Positions 8,396 through 17,214 are shown, counted from the first letter of the stretch. The stretch is 64,000 bases of DNA from Mycobacterium sp. 1245805.9 (GCF_001672915.1 NZ_LZKR01000004.1:62001-126000), one strand, 5' to 3'. The notes: generated from the letters alone by a model not told the origin. A program made the numbers and translations.

Positions 8396-8638
8396 TCAAC
8401 CGCTCACGCGAAAACGTTTGGTCCGTGCCGTCGTTCCGGATACCAACTCGACTCGGCTTCTTGGCAACTGAAGGTGCGCCGCCAGCAACCGGGCAACGGC
8501 GTCGTTGGCCTTGCCATCCACCGCCAGCTCCCGGACATAGATTGTCAACTCACCGTCAGGACCGACCTCGACGAGGGGCCCCTTTCGGCTGCCGGGCTTG
8601 ACCTTGACGACGACGGACACCCTCATCGACTCCGCCAT
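8396..8638 (-). CDS. DUF167/YggU-family protein
   Basis: 80 aa (an internal Met at codon 5 may be the start). The DUF167 pattern is clear: VKVKPGSRKGPLVEVGPDGE, LTIYVRELAVDGKANDAVAR (with the family's 'vdGkAN.a') and L..L..PRSRVELVSGTTARTKRF. These small alpha/beta cytoplasmic proteins are conserved from bacteria to humans, and their biochemical role is not established. It converges with cspA over a shared terminator. Confidence 0.9.
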   Translation of the reverse strand: MAESMRVSVVVKVKPGSRKGPLVEVGPDGELTIYVRELAVDGKANDAVARLLAAHLQLPRSRVELVSGTTARTKRFRVSG

Positions 8639-8730
8639 GGTTGTAATTGTCTCGCAATATCCCGGGAGCGAACGGCCAAATCTGGCATTGCGTTGTAGCC
8701 CAACAGGTTCAGTAACCGCGGTTAGTGGTG

Positions 8731-9042
8731 TTAGAGGTCGAGCACAATCCGCAACGCGGCATCGACGCGTCGCATCTCATTGAGGCTGAGAAAACCCACG
8801 CTCATGCCGAGGCGACCCGGATCCGCCGCCGCGGTTTGTTCTGCCAGCACCCGCGTCGCTTGGCCGTCAATCTCGACTTCAGGTCGAAAGCTCGCGGCCC
8901 GAGCTGATGTGGATGTGGGCGCCACTAGCCATGTCGACAACGGCAGCTGGTCGGATTGGACTACGACGGCGTATCGCGGGCCGGCCTGCTCGTGTCCGCG
9001 TCCCCGCCGAGGAGCATGAAGCCGGAAAACCTCACCACGCAC
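8731..9042 (-). CDS. MazF-family toxin
   Basis: 103 aa from a GTG at 9042 that overlaps the end of the antitoxin gene by 11 bp. The PemK/MazF pattern is visible: VRGEVFRLHAPRRGRGHEQ, GPRYAVVVQSDQLPLSTWLV, then a VLAEQTAAADPGRLG strand and the C-terminal LNEMRRVDAALRIVLDL. MazF toxins are sequence-specific endoribonucleases that cleave mRNA or structured RNA when the labile antitoxin is lost. Antitoxin-first order and overlap are standard for this class. Cleavage specificity cannot be read from the sequence. Confidence 0.9.
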   Translation of the reverse strand: MRGEVFRLHAPRRGRGHEQAGPRYAVVVQSDQLPLSTWLVAPTSTSARAASFRPEVEIDGQATRVLAEQTAAADPGRLGMSVGFLSLNEMRRVDAALRIVLDL

Positions 9043-9265
9043 GCAGTGTCTCCATGTCGCGCAGCACCTGCATTGCCTCGGCACGGTCCGCCTCGTCTGC
9101 GGCCAGCTCTTCGGCCTCGGCGCGCACGGCCGCCGCAGCCTTTCGGCGCGCGGTCTCGATGAGCGCTGCCCGCACAGCCGCAGACACCGGTGTGCCATCC
9201 CTGGTCAAGACGGCAAGCGCGCGCGACGCATCCTCGTCCGGGCGAAAGGTGATCGTGTCAGCCAC
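9032..9265 (-). CDS. MazE-type antitoxin
   Basis: 77 aa from a GTG at 9265. The N-terminus (VADTITFRPDEDASRALAVL, then TRDGTPVSAAVRAAL) resembles a ribbon-helix-helix DNA-binding fold. The C-terminal half is an Ala/Glu-rich helix (RAEAEELAADEADRAEA) that would wrap the toxin. It overlaps the toxin gene. Just upstream, TACA-AAA-TGTA (9278-9288) is a small inverted repeat in an AT-rich promoter and may be the autoregulatory site. Confidence 0.87.
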   Translation of the reverse strand: MADTITFRPDEDASRALAVLTRDGTPVSAAVRAALIETARRKAAAAVRAEAEELAADEADRAEAMQVLRDMETLRAW

Positions 9266-9335
9266 GGAATCGAGTGTAATACAAAATGTAAGACGTAGGC
9301 GCCGCCCTCCGAGGGTCGACCAACAGGCCGCCGTG

Positions 9336-9764
9336 TCACGACTTGCCTGCTCGCGCGCGCAACCATCGCCACCATATGGACGGGTGCCGAAGGAGCGTGG
9401 GCAGGATCGCGAGAGGATCGAAATAGGTGACGCGTTCGATCGCCCTGCCATCGTGCAGCACCAGCCGGTTCACGTTGGGCCACTCGATGATTCGGCCCCC
9501 AATCGGGGCGTGCAGCCGGAACTCGATGAACAAGAGGTCGTCGTCTCCGCACCATCGGTCGACGCCACCGCGTAAGTCTGGAAGGCAGCACCAGATACGT
9601 CGGAACTCCGCTTGCGCGGCCTCGATCCCGATCATCCGACCCACGAGAGGTTGCACGAGAACCACGTCGGGGTGCAGAAGTTCCGGCAGCCGCTGCGGTG
9701 ACGGGTCGTGCCAGAAATCGGCGAACTTGAAAACGAACTCTTCAGCGGCGGAGCGCTTGTTCAC
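9336..9764 (-). CDS. SnoaL-like/NTF2-fold protein
   Basis: 142 aa. It has the cone-shaped NTF2 pattern: an N-terminal helix (AAEEFVFKFADFWHDPSPQR), LLHPDVVLVQPLVGR, and the antiparallel strands LLFIEFRLHAPIGGR and RLVLHDGRAIERVTYFDPLAI. Members include polyketide cyclases, ketosteroid isomerases and many proteins of unknown substrate. The family does not fix an activity. It stands alone between the toxin-antitoxin pair and a repeat-rich secreted protein. Confidence 0.82.
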   Translation of the reverse strand: MNKRSAAEEFVFKFADFWHDPSPQRLPELLHPDVVLVQPLVGRMIGIEAAQAEFRRIWCCLPDLRGGVDRWCGDDDLLFIEFRLHAPIGGRIIEWPNVNRLVLHDGRAIERVTYFDPLAILPTLLRHPSIWWRWLRARAGKS

Positions 9765-9839
9765 TCCCCCACGATGCCGACCGGGTTGCTGCCATCTCGA
9801 CGCACGACACTGCCAAGAACCGCCAACCCGAAGGGCGGA

Positions 9840-10232
9840 TCAGCCGGGCGGCGGCACGAGCGGCGGACGGCACGCATTGGCGGTCGGATCCCACCACCAA
9901 CCGTTGTCGCATGCCAGCGGCTGCGGACCGACACCGAGCGGGCGGCACACATTGGCCGTCGGATCCCACCACTGGCCGGCATCGCACGCCAGGGGTTGCG
10001 GTCCGACGCCCAGCGGTCGGCACGTGTCGGCCGTCGGATCCCACCACTGTCCCGCGTCGCATTGCAGCGGGATCGGCGCCCCGAGCGGTCGACAGATGTT
10101 GGCCTTCGCGTCCCACCACTCGCCGTTCGCGCAGTCGGCCCGGCTCACCGCCGGCATCGCGATCGTCACGGCCGCCATCGACCCCAACGCCACGGCCGCG
10201 GCGGACACCGCACGGGTAATCCACGTCTTCAT
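9840..10232 (-). CDS. Secreted protein with four WWDP-type cysteine repeats
   Basis: 130 aa from the ATG at 10,232 (GGGAGG upstream). The N-terminus is a signal peptide (MKTWITRAVSAAAVALGSMA, cleaved near 32). The mature part is four 24-25-residue repeats of the form CDxGxWWDPTAxxCRPLG. Each repeat has two cysteines likely forming one disulfide, plus a Trp pair. It ends in a proline-rich VPPPG tail. The spacing resembles small aromatic carbohydrate-binding modules, but no family is recognised with certainty. Probably exported and surface-associated. Confidence 0.85.
   Translation of the reverse strand: MKTWITRAVSAAAVALGSMAAVTIAMPAVSRADCANGEWWDAKANICRPLGAPIPLQCDAGQWWDPTADTCRPLGVGPQPLACDAGQWWDPTANVCRPLGVGPQPLACDNGWWWDPTANACRPPLVPPPG
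9849..10140. repeat. Four direct repeats of about 75 bp
   Basis: The block GGATCCCACCACT recurs at 9886, 9961 and 10,036, exactly 75 bp apart. A diverged copy (GCGTCCCACCACT) lies 72 bp further on at 10,108. The flanks also match closely. These are the coding repeats of the secreted WWDP protein, so copy number could change by slippage or recombination without a frameshift. Confidence 0.9.
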
Positions 10233-10313
10233 TTCGAGCCTCCCCCAGTCGGCATATGCATCAATCGAACCGAGCCCGGTCATCGAGGTCAAGGCCCGCC
10301 CGGCCCGGCTACC

Positions 10314-10772
10314 GTGAATCCTGTGAACGTTGCTACTGAACACTCGGACGACGAAGCCGACATTCGCCGGCGAACCGACGAGCTGACCGGCGCGATTCGC
10401 GCCGCGGATCTCGAAGCCGTGATGTCGATCTACGCCCCCGACGTCGTGTCGTTCGACCTCGAACCCCCTCTGCGACACGTGGGCGCGGAAGCAAAACGGC
10501 GGAACTGGGAGCGCGTCTTCGCGGCATACGAGCACCCGCTCGGTTACGAGATTCGCGACCTCACCATCACCGTGAGCGACGACGTGGCATTTGCTTACAG
10601 CCTGAATCGGCTCAGCGGCACGTTGAAGAGCGGACCGACCACCCCCGGCTTCTGGGTCCGCGCGACGACGTGCTTCCGCAAGCTCGATGGCCGCTGGTTC
10701 ATCGCGCACGACCACGTGTCGGTGCCTCTGGAGATGACGACCGGCGCGGGGCTGCTGAACCTGGAGCCGTGA
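10314..10772 (+). CDS. SnoaL-like/DUF4440 protein
   Basis: 152 aa from the GTG at 10,314 (a GTG at 10,323 is equally possible). NTF2-fold features are ELTGAIRAADLEAVMSIYAP, DVVSFDLEPPLRHVGAEA and the closing strands TTCFRKLDGRWFIAHDHVSV, with W..H.H as in DUF4440 and ketosteroid-isomerase-like proteins. It is divergent from the WWDP secreted protein (81 bp gap) and 106 bp upstream of an alpha/beta hydrolase. Cytoplasmic; substrate unknown. Confidence 0.85.
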   Translation: MNPVNVATEHSDDEADIRRRTDELTGAIRAADLEAVMSIYAPDVVSFDLEPPLRHVGAEAKRRNWERVFAAYEHPLGYEIRDLTITVSDDVAFAYSLNRLSGTLKSGPTTPGFWVRATTCFRKLDGRWFIAHDHVSVPLEMTTGAGLLNLEP

Positions 10773-10878
10773 CCCGCCATTGGCAGTAGTTGGCAGTCCC
10801 TTGCGTCGACCTGGCAGCGGCCGTGAAGTGCGATGACATATGAGGTCGGTACCAAACGCGCAAGGAGGGACAACCGAC

Positions 10879-11724
10879 ATGCCACAGCTTGCACTTCGCC
10901 AGGCCACCATCGAATACCAGGAATTCGGACCGCAGGATTCGCCGCACCCGCCGGTGCTGTTTGTCCACGGCATCCTTGTCGACGGTCAACTGTGGCGCGA
11001 CGTCGCCGACGGCTTGGCGCGTCGGGGTTTCCGCTGCATCGTGCCGACGTGGCCGCTGGGTTCGCACACCATCCCCGTCAATGACGCCACCGCGCTGTCG
11101 CTGCCCGGCGTCGCGGAGATGGTCAACGACGCGCTCGTCGCCCTCGACCTCTCCGACGTGACACTGGTTGGCAGCGACACCGGAGGTGGGATATGCCAAC
11201 TGGTCGTCGATGCTCACCCGGACCGGATCGGCCGCCTGGTGCTCACCAACTGCGACGCCTTCGACAAGTGCCCGCCCTTCCCCTTCGACGTTGCGTTCGC
11301 GGTGCTTCGCGGCCCCGCCTCAATCAAGGCGCTAGCCCAACCGCTGAGGTTCCGCGCGGTGCGCCAGTCGCTCTTCGGGTTCGGCCTGCTCGTCAGCAAG
11401 GCCGGTCCGGACCTCACCTCGGACTGGGTACAGCCCTGCCTCAGGGACGCCCGCATCCGCCGCGACCTGGCGGCGTTGCTGCGTCGGGTGGCCCCCTTCG
11501 ATCTCACCGACGTGGCCACCCGCCTCCCCGGGTTCACCAAGCCCGTCACGCTGGTGTGGGGCCAACGCGACCGCTGCTTCACCCCGGGCCTGGGCCGGCG
11601 GCTGGCCGGGTTGTTCAAAAACGCGAAGCTGATCGAGGTGCCCGACGCAAAAACGTTTGTCGCCCTTGATCAGCCCGATGCGGTGATCGACGCGATAGCG
11701 ACGATCACCGCGGTGAGGGCCTAG
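10879..11724 (+). CDS. Alpha/beta hydrolase-fold protein with Asp at the nucleophile position
   Basis: 281 aa from the ATG at 10,879, chosen because AAGGAGGG sits 9 bases before it. The oxyanion region is VLFVHGILVDGQLWRDV, and the nucleophile elbow reads VTLVGSDTGGGI, with Asp100 where most family members have Ser. Asp is the nucleophile in haloalkane dehalogenases and some related enzymes. The C-terminal segment where the catalytic His is expected reads KTFVALDQPDAV, without an obvious His. It may be a dehalogenase-like enzyme, or catalytically altered. Confidence 0.85.
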   Translation: MPQLALRQATIEYQEFGPQDSPHPPVLFVHGILVDGQLWRDVADGLARRGFRCIVPTWPLGSHTIPVNDATALSLPGVAEMVNDALVALDLSDVTLVGSDTGGGICQLVVDAHPDRIGRLVLTNCDAFDKCPPFPFDVAFAVLRGPASIKALAQPLRFRAVRQSLFGFGLLVSKAGPDLTSDWVQPCLRDARIRRDLAALLRRVAPFDLTDVATRLPGFTKPVTLVWGQRDRCFTPGLGRRLAGLFKNAKLIEVPDAKTFVALDQPDAVIDAIATITAVRA

Positions 11725-11817
11725 CACCGATCGCCAGCGATGAGTTCCGGGCGCGCCACCAGTCATACCTAAGAGAACGGAGTAATCGACAGCGCTAACG
11801 AAAGAGGTCTGGATCCG

Positions 11818-12516
11818 ATGCCCTCGAACAACACGGCTCTACCGCCGATCGTCGACCAGCAGACCTGGCGCGCCGCGCTCGACGACCTGCGCAAGCGCGA
11901 GAAGGCCGCTACCCGGGAGCTGGATGCGATCGCCGCCCAGCGGCGCCGGCTGCCCATGGTCGAATTGCCGGACTACACCCTGATCGGGGCCGAAGGGCCC
12001 GTCCGCCTGGCCGATGTGTTCGACGGCCGGTCGCAGCTCATCGTGTACCACCACATGTGGTCCGACGGCGCTGAGTGGCAGTGCGGTGGATGCACGGGCT
12101 TCACGTCGCAATTCACCCGGCTGGAGTTCCTCGACAACTACGACGCCCGCTTCGTCATCGTCACCAACGGACCGATCGACGAGGCGCTCGCCTACAAGCG
12201 CAAGGTCGGTAACCGGATGGAGTGGTACTCGTCGTCGGAGAGCTCGTTCGGCGCCGACATGGATGCCCCGCCCGGGGGCGGCTTCGGGGTCAACGTGTTC
12301 CTGCGCGACGGCGACACCGTCTACCGCACCTGGCATACGAACGGGCGGGGCACCGAGCAGCTCAGCCATTCGTTCGGGCTGATCGACATCCTGCCGTGGG
12401 GCCGTCAGGAGGAATGGCTCGATTCGCCCCCGGGCTGGCCCTCCCGGCCGACATACTCGGGTTGGCTCGACTCCCCCGACATCGCCGCGGCCTATGGACC
12501 CAAGGACAACGCATGA
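11818..12516 (+). CDS. DUF899 thioredoxin-like protein
   Basis: 232 aa. The DUF899 pattern is clear: an N-terminal helix with LRKREKAATRELDAIAAQRR, LADVFDGRSQLIVYHHMWSD, a CGGCTGF motif (paired cysteines) and the C-terminal GLIDILPWGRQEEW. The fold is thioredoxin-like; the reaction is unproven. It overlaps the downstream SRPBCC gene by 4 bp (ATGA), so the two form a coupled operon. The pairing suggests a shared small-molecule or stress role. Confidence 0.9.
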   Translation: MPSNNTALPPIVDQQTWRAALDDLRKREKAATRELDAIAAQRRRLPMVELPDYTLIGAEGPVRLADVFDGRSQLIVYHHMWSDGAEWQCGGCTGFTSQFTRLEFLDNYDARFVIVTNGPIDEALAYKRKVGNRMEWYSSSESSFGADMDAPPGGGFGVNVFLRDGDTVYRTWHTNGRGTEQLSHSFGLIDILPWGRQEEWLDSPPGWPSRPTYSGWLDSPDIAAAYGPKDNA

Positions 12517-12989
12517 CCACGATCGCCGAACGCTACGTCGTCACCCGCACCATCGCCGCGAGGCCGGAACAGATTTTCGCCGTCCTCGCCGACCCCGCCC
12601 GCCACTGCAGCACCGAGCCCACCGACTGGGTCCGCGACGCGGTGGACACCGGACCGATCACCGCCGAGGGACAGATGTTCGCGATGAACATGTTCCTCAC
12701 CCAGGCCGGCGGCCACTACGTCGTCCACAACCTGGTGAACGTGTTCGACAAGGACCGCGCGATCGGGTGGATACCGGGCCAGCTCGACGAGGCGGGCAAC
12801 CACAATCCCGGCGGCTGGTTCTGGCGCTACGACCTGGCGCCGAACGGGGATGGCACCGACGTCACCCTCACCTACGACTGGAGCGGTACGCCGCAGGACT
12901 TCCGCGAGCGGGTCGGCGAAATGCCGATCTTCGCCGAGGACTACCTCGCCGCGTCGCTAGCGAGCCTGGACCAGGCGGTCGCGCGTTGA
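12513..12989 (+). CDS. SRPBCC-family protein
   Basis: 158 aa from the ATG that overlaps the DUF899 stop. START/SRPBCC features are an opening strand VVTRTIAARPEQIFAVLADP, central strands (QMFAMNMFLTQAGGHYVVHN) and a long C-terminal helix after a DVTLTYDWSG strand. It binds a hydrophobic ligand in the family's deep cavity; ligand unknown. It is expressed with DUF899. The following 255 bp up to the GGDEF gene hold no recognisable gene. Confidence 0.85.
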   Translation: MTTIAERYVVTRTIAARPEQIFAVLADPARHCSTEPTDWVRDAVDTGPITAEGQMFAMNMFLTQAGGHYVVHNLVNVFDKDRAIGWIPGQLDEAGNHNPGGWFWRYDLAPNGDGTDVTLTYDWSGTPQDFRERVGEMPIFAEDYLAASLASLDQAVAR

Positions 12990-13244
12990 CGAACGGTCCC
13001 GCAGCCCTCGGGTACGCCAAACCGCTTTGAACAAACCCATTTTCATGTGCGGACACCGAATGAAGACGACGGGATCGAATTTCGCGGTTTTCGCTTAGAC
13101 CACGTGTTTTTGCGTGCCCATTCCCCTCAGAACCGCACTTCCGAATTGGCCCCCAAATTCGCGCAATCCGGTTTACTTTGGTAGAAATCCAAGCCTGGCT
13201 TCAGCGACGTTGGGTCGGTGAATTTTCCAATCGGAAGGCTCGCA

Positions 13245-14333
13245 ATGAGTTGGTTGGCGGCGTCGTGGCGACGGCCTGACCACTTCGACTGGCTGACCGG
13301 CTACCTGCAGGCTCACGGGCTGGGCACCACCACCCGCCGCACCATGGCAGGGGTGTCGGCCTCGCTGGCGTTGTGGCCCGCAAACGCCCTGTGGGGAGTG
13401 ACCCCGTTTTACCCGAGCCTTTCGCTGGCGGCGTCGGTGCTGGCCGGAGTGATCGGGCTAATCATGGCAATGGTCTGGTTGACCCGTTGGCCCACACGCC
13501 GTCAATCGATCTTCTTTGCAATGACCGGCAGCGCGAGCATCGTGATCGGCTGCCTGACGCAAACCCAACCGATCGTCGCGCTGATGGCATGCTCGGCCCT
13601 GGCCGTGTCCGGCGGCTACCTCGCCTTTTTCCACACCGCGCGATATATGGTCGTCAATTTCTTGCTGGCCGGCGCGGCGGGCGGTGTCGAGGTGGCCCGC
13701 CTGGTCGCTGCCGGTGAGACGACGCTGGCCTTCACCGGCTACTTTCTGGTGCTCGAACTCAACGTGGTCGTCCCCTTCGCAATCCATATCGTCATCCGGA
13801 CGTTGGGTGTGGATCTGTTGCGCGCCGACCGCGACCCGCTCACCGGTCTGCTGAACCGGCGGGCCTGCGACCGCGCCATCATCGGCCGGATGCTGGCCGG
13901 CCACGACCACATGTTCCTGGCGGTGGCCATGGTCGACCTCGATCATTTCAAAGCGGTCAACGACAGCAGAGGACATGCGGCCGGCGACGAGGCGCTCGTT
14001 GCGGCCGCCCGCGCGCTTACCGCCGCGTGCCAAGAGAGCGCGGTCGTCGGCCGCGTCGGCGGAGAAGAATTTTTGATCGCAGACGTCGTCGCGACCCAAC
14101 GGCCGCAGGGATGGGGCCATAAGTTGTGCAATGCGGTGGCGGCAATTCCCGCCTCGGTAACGGCCAGCGTGGGGACCGCCACCCTGCCGTTGCGCAGCGT
14201 GGGCTGCGACGACGTGGAACAAGCGCTGCGCCGGCTGGTCGGCGAGGCTGACGCCGCCATGTACGAGGCCAAGAGATGCGGCGGCAACCAAGCTCGACAC
14301 CACCGCTCCCCCGCGCCGGCGGCGATGTCCTGA
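13245..14333 (+). CDS. Membrane-bound diguanylate cyclase (GGDEF)
   Basis: 362 aa from the ATG at 13,245, with GGAAGG just upstream. Residues about 36-185 contain five or six hydrophobic segments; residues 190-350 are a GGDEF domain. Conserved parts are DPLTGLLNRRA, AMVDLDHFKAVNDSRGHAAGD and the active-site GGEEF (272-276), a permitted variant. No RxxD I-site is seen five residues before it, so product inhibition is unlikely. It makes c-di-GMP from two GTP at the membrane. The N-terminal region could sense a membrane signal. Confidence 0.92.
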   Translation: MSWLAASWRRPDHFDWLTGYLQAHGLGTTTRRTMAGVSASLALWPANALWGVTPFYPSLSLAASVLAGVIGLIMAMVWLTRWPTRRQSIFFAMTGSASIVIGCLTQTQPIVALMACSALAVSGGYLAFFHTARYMVVNFLLAGAAGGVEVARLVAAGETTLAFTGYFLVLELNVVVPFAIHIVIRTLGVDLLRADRDPLTGLLNRRACDRAIIGRMLAGHDHMFLAVAMVDLDHFKAVNDSRGHAAGDEALVAAARALTAACQESAVVGRVGGEEFLIADVVATQRPQGWGHKLCNAVAAIPASVTASVGTATLPLRSVGCDDVEQALRRLVGEADAAMYEAKRCGGNQARHHRSPAPAAMS

Positions 14334-14387
14334 CGACAGAGTCCACACAGCCGCGAGGAACCTAGATCCTGCGCCAAACGGCGCGCG

Positions 14388-14412
14388 CTGTCTTAGCCTG
14401 TCTAAGGGACAG
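14388..14412. promoter_or_regulatory. Inverted repeat upstream of the LuxR regulator
   Basis: CTGTCTTAG (14,388-14,396) and CTAAGGGACAG (14,402-14,412) are inverted copies separated by CCTGT, apart from an extra GG in the right arm. It lies 43 bp before the LuxR/AAA start and could be an operator or an RNA hairpin. Evidence is the symmetry and position only. Confidence 0.35.
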
Positions 14413-14454
14413 TGGTGCGTACGATGACGGGGCGCGCGGGCGTGGGGATTCGAT

Positions 14455-17214
14455 ATGGCGGAGCAGGTCGTCGGTCGGCGGGCTGAAGAACGAGTCGTTG
14501 TCGAATTTCTTGATTGTGTGTCGCGTCAGGCGTGTGGCCTGGTTATCGAGGGTGAGCCGGGTATCGGCAAGACGACGTTGTGGTTGGACGTGGTTGAGCG
14601 GGCCCGGAAGCGTGGGTTTCGGGTATTGAGGTGTCGGGCGGCTGCGGCCGAGTCGGTGCTGGCGTACACGGTGTTGGCCGATTTGCTCGGCGATGTCGAT
14701 GACTCGGTTTGGGCGGATTTGCCGATTCCGCAGCAGCGGGCGTTGGACGGCGCGGTGTTGCGGCACCGGGTCGAGGCGCACAACATTGATCCTCGCGCGG
14801 TGGCGGCGGCGTTTGTGACTGTCATCGGCCGCCTGGCCGCCGAAAGCCCGGTGGTGATCGCGATCGATGATTTGCAGTGGGTGGATACCTCGAGCGCGAA
14901 TGTGGTGGCCTATGCGACGCGGCGGCTGCCGGCCGGGGCGGCGGTCGTGTGTACGACGCGTGACCAGGGGTCTGCGGCGCGCCTAGAGGTGCCCCGCCCG
15001 GACGCGACGCTGCGAATTCGGCTGCGGCCGTTGACGGTTGGTGAGCTGCATCAGGTTTTGGTGCTTCGGTTGGGTCGTTCGGTCGCGCGTCCTGCGTTGC
15101 TGCGAATTCATGAGATCGCCGGGGGGAACCCGTTTTTCGCCTTGGAGCTGGCGCGGGGACTGGGCTCGGGCGGGCGTGCTTCCGACTTGAGTTTGCCGGG
15201 CAGCCTCAATGAGTTGGTCCAGTCGAGGATTGGTCGGGTCGGCGCCCCAGATGTGTTGCTGGCTATCGCGAGCCTGCCGGATCCGACGGTACCGGTGGTG
15301 GCCCGCGCCACTGACTCGACGCCGGATCAGGTGGTGCAGTCGCTCGGTGAGGCCGAGACCCAAGCCGTAATCGTTATCGAGGGACACCGGCTCCGCTTTA
15401 CCCACCCGATCCTGGCGCACGGAGTTTACAGCGCCGCGCCGGCTCGGCGTCGCCGCGAAATGCACCGGCGCCTGGCCGAACTCGTCACCGAGCCCGAGCT
15501 GCGCGCCCGCCACCTCGCCCTGGCCGACACGTCTGGAGATGCGGAAACCGTGGCTGCCCTCGACGCGGCCGCCGTTATCGCGCGCGACAGGGGGGCACCG
15601 GCGGCCGCCGCCGAACTGCTCGAACTTGCCTTAGGTCTCGGGGCCGACGACCCGCGGCGCAAGATTCGTTGTGCGACGCACTATTTCGATGCGGGAGATC
15701 CGGGGCGCGCGCGGCAGATCCTCGACGGGGTCGTAGCCACGCTTCCCGCTGGGCCGATCCGTGCCGAGGCCCTACATCAGCTGGGGTTGGTGCGCCTCTA
15801 CGGCGACAGCTTTCCCGAGGCGGCGGAATTACTCGAGGCCGCGTTGCGAGACTGCGACGCTGACACGGGCTTACGGGTACGCATCTCGATCAGCTTGTCG
15901 TTCGCCCTCCTCAACGCCGGGCGACCCGCGCAGGCTTATGAGCGGGTTCAGCATGCCCTCGCCGACGCCGAGCGCATTGGCGCCGGGGCTCTGCTGAGCC
16001 CCGCCCTCGGGATGCGGGCGATGATGGACTTCATGGCGGGTCAAGGCTTCGACCAGTCCGCGTTGCGTCGCGCTGTCGAGCTGGAAGAGGCAAGCTCCCG
16101 CATTCCGTTGCCATTTCGGCCCCACGTGCAGCTGACGCTACTGCGCGCTTGGACCGGTGAACTCGAGCAGGCGCGTAAGGAGTTGGTGGAGCTGGGCCAG
16201 CAGTGCCTCGTTCTCGGCGAGGAAGGCGAGCTGACCTTCGTCGGATTTCATCTTGTTCTCGTTGAGATCTGGCTCGGCAGACTCGACAGCGCGGCCGGTA
16301 CCGCTGACGCGACGATGGAAGTGGCAACACAGCTCGGCGGCGACTTCCCATTGTTCATCGCGCTGACCGTTCGGGCCGCGGTTGCCGCCTATGCCGGCCG
16401 CCTCCACGACGCCCGGCGCGATCTGGGCGAGGCGATCGCGGCCGGCCAGCGCTGCGGCTCAACGCGTTTGGCCGAGTGGCCCACCACGCTGGCCGGATTT
16501 GTCGAGGTGTCATGTGGCGACTATCAAGCGGCCCTCAGCGCGCTCGAGCCGCTGCTGCCGATGGTGCGGATGTTCCCGGATGCGAGTGAAATCATCTCGT
16601 CGTCTTTCGTTCCCGAGGCCGTCGAGGCGATGATCGGCCTTGGCCGCTTCGATGAGGCCGAGCCGTTGGTCGAAGCCTTCGAGCGCAATGGCCGTCGGCT
16701 CGATCGCGCATGGACGCTGGCCGTCGGTATGCGCTGCCGCGCGTTGCTGCAGGCGGGACGCGGCGATATCGCCGCCGCGGTGACAACCGCCGAGCTCGCC
16801 ATCACCGAGCACGAACGCCTGGCGATGCCGTTCGAGCGCGCCCGCACGCAGCTGTTGCTGGGTCAGCTGCAACGCCGCCAGCGGCGCGCCGATGCGACTT
16901 CGACCCTGCGCGACGCCCTGCAAACTTTCCAGCAGCTCGGTGCCACGGTGTGGGCGGAGCGCGCCGAGGCGGAATTGGCGCGCGGGGTCTCGGGCAGGCG
17001 GCGCGAGCAGGGGTTGACCGCGACCGAAGAGCGTGTCGCCGAGCTGGCCGCCTCGGGGATGATCAACCGCGACATCGCGGTCGCGCTGTTCGTGAGTCCC
17101 AAGACGGTGGAGGTCAACCTCAGTCGCGTCTACCGCAAGCTCAACATCCGCTCGCGCGCGGAGCTCTACCAAGCACTGCAATCGCGAAAATCTGAATCGG
17201 ATATGAGTAGGTAA
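14455..17214 (+). CDS. LuxR-family AAA/STAND transcriptional regulator
   Basis: 919 aa, within the size range of large ATP-binding LuxR (LAL) regulators. Walker A is GEPGIGKTT (33-41) and Walker B is VVIAIDDLQW (133-142). The central 400-830 region is TPR-like helical repeat, and the C-terminal LuxR helix-turn-helix is at about 853-908 (LTATEERVAELAASGMINRD, SPKTVEVNLSRVYRKLNIRS). An ATP switch probably governs activation by a ligand sensed through the repeats. No adjacent operon is an obvious target; the DUF4242-like gene 34 bp downstream is the closest candidate. Confidence 0.93.
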   Translation: MAEQVVGRRAEERVVVEFLDCVSRQACGLVIEGEPGIGKTTLWLDVVERARKRGFRVLRCRAAAAESVLAYTVLADLLGDVDDSVWADLPIPQQRALDGAVLRHRVEAHNIDPRAVAAAFVTVIGRLAAESPVVIAIDDLQWVDTSSANVVAYATRRLPAGAAVVCTTRDQGSAARLEVPRPDATLRIRLRPLTVGELHQVLVLRLGRSVARPALLRIHEIAGGNPFFALELARGLGSGGRASDLSLPGSLNELVQSRIGRVGAPDVLLAIASLPDPTVPVVARATDSTPDQVVQSLGEAETQAVIVIEGHRLRFTHPILAHGVYSAAPARRRREMHRRLAELVTEPELRARHLALADTSGDAETVAALDAAAVIARDRGAPAAAAELLELALGLGADDPRRKIRCATHYFDAGDPGRARQILDGVVATLPAGPIRAEALHQLGLVRLYGDSFPEAAELLEAALRDCDADTGLRVRISISLSFALLNAGRPAQAYERVQHALADAERIGAGALLSPALGMRAMMDFMAGQGFDQSALRRAVELEEASSRIPLPFRPHVQLTLLRAWTGELEQARKELVELGQQCLVLGEEGELTFVGFHLVLVEIWLGRLDSAAGTADATMEVATQLGGDFPLFIALTVRAAVAAYAGRLHDARRDLGEAIAAGQRCGSTRLAEWPTTLAGFVEVSCGDYQAALSALEPLLPMVRMFPDASEIISSSFVPEAVEAMIGLGRFDEAEPLVEAFERNGRRLDRAWTLAVGMRCRALLQAGRGDIAAAVTTAELAITEHERLAMPFERARTQLLLGQLQRRQRRADATSTLRDALQTFQQLGATVWAERAEAELARGVSGRRREQGLTATEERVAELAASGMINRDIAVALFVSPKTVEVNLSRVYRKLNIRSRAELYQALQSRKSESDMSR

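Noticed and set aside
9849..10140. 75-bp repeats as a possible CRISPR array
   Set aside because: The repeats are contiguous coding units with similar 'spacers' and a protein periodicity of 25 residues; no cas genes are present.
9708..10313. Upstream extension of the SnoaL-like frame at 10,314
   Set aside because: It runs antisense through the WWDP repeat gene; the repeats in that frame are byproducts.
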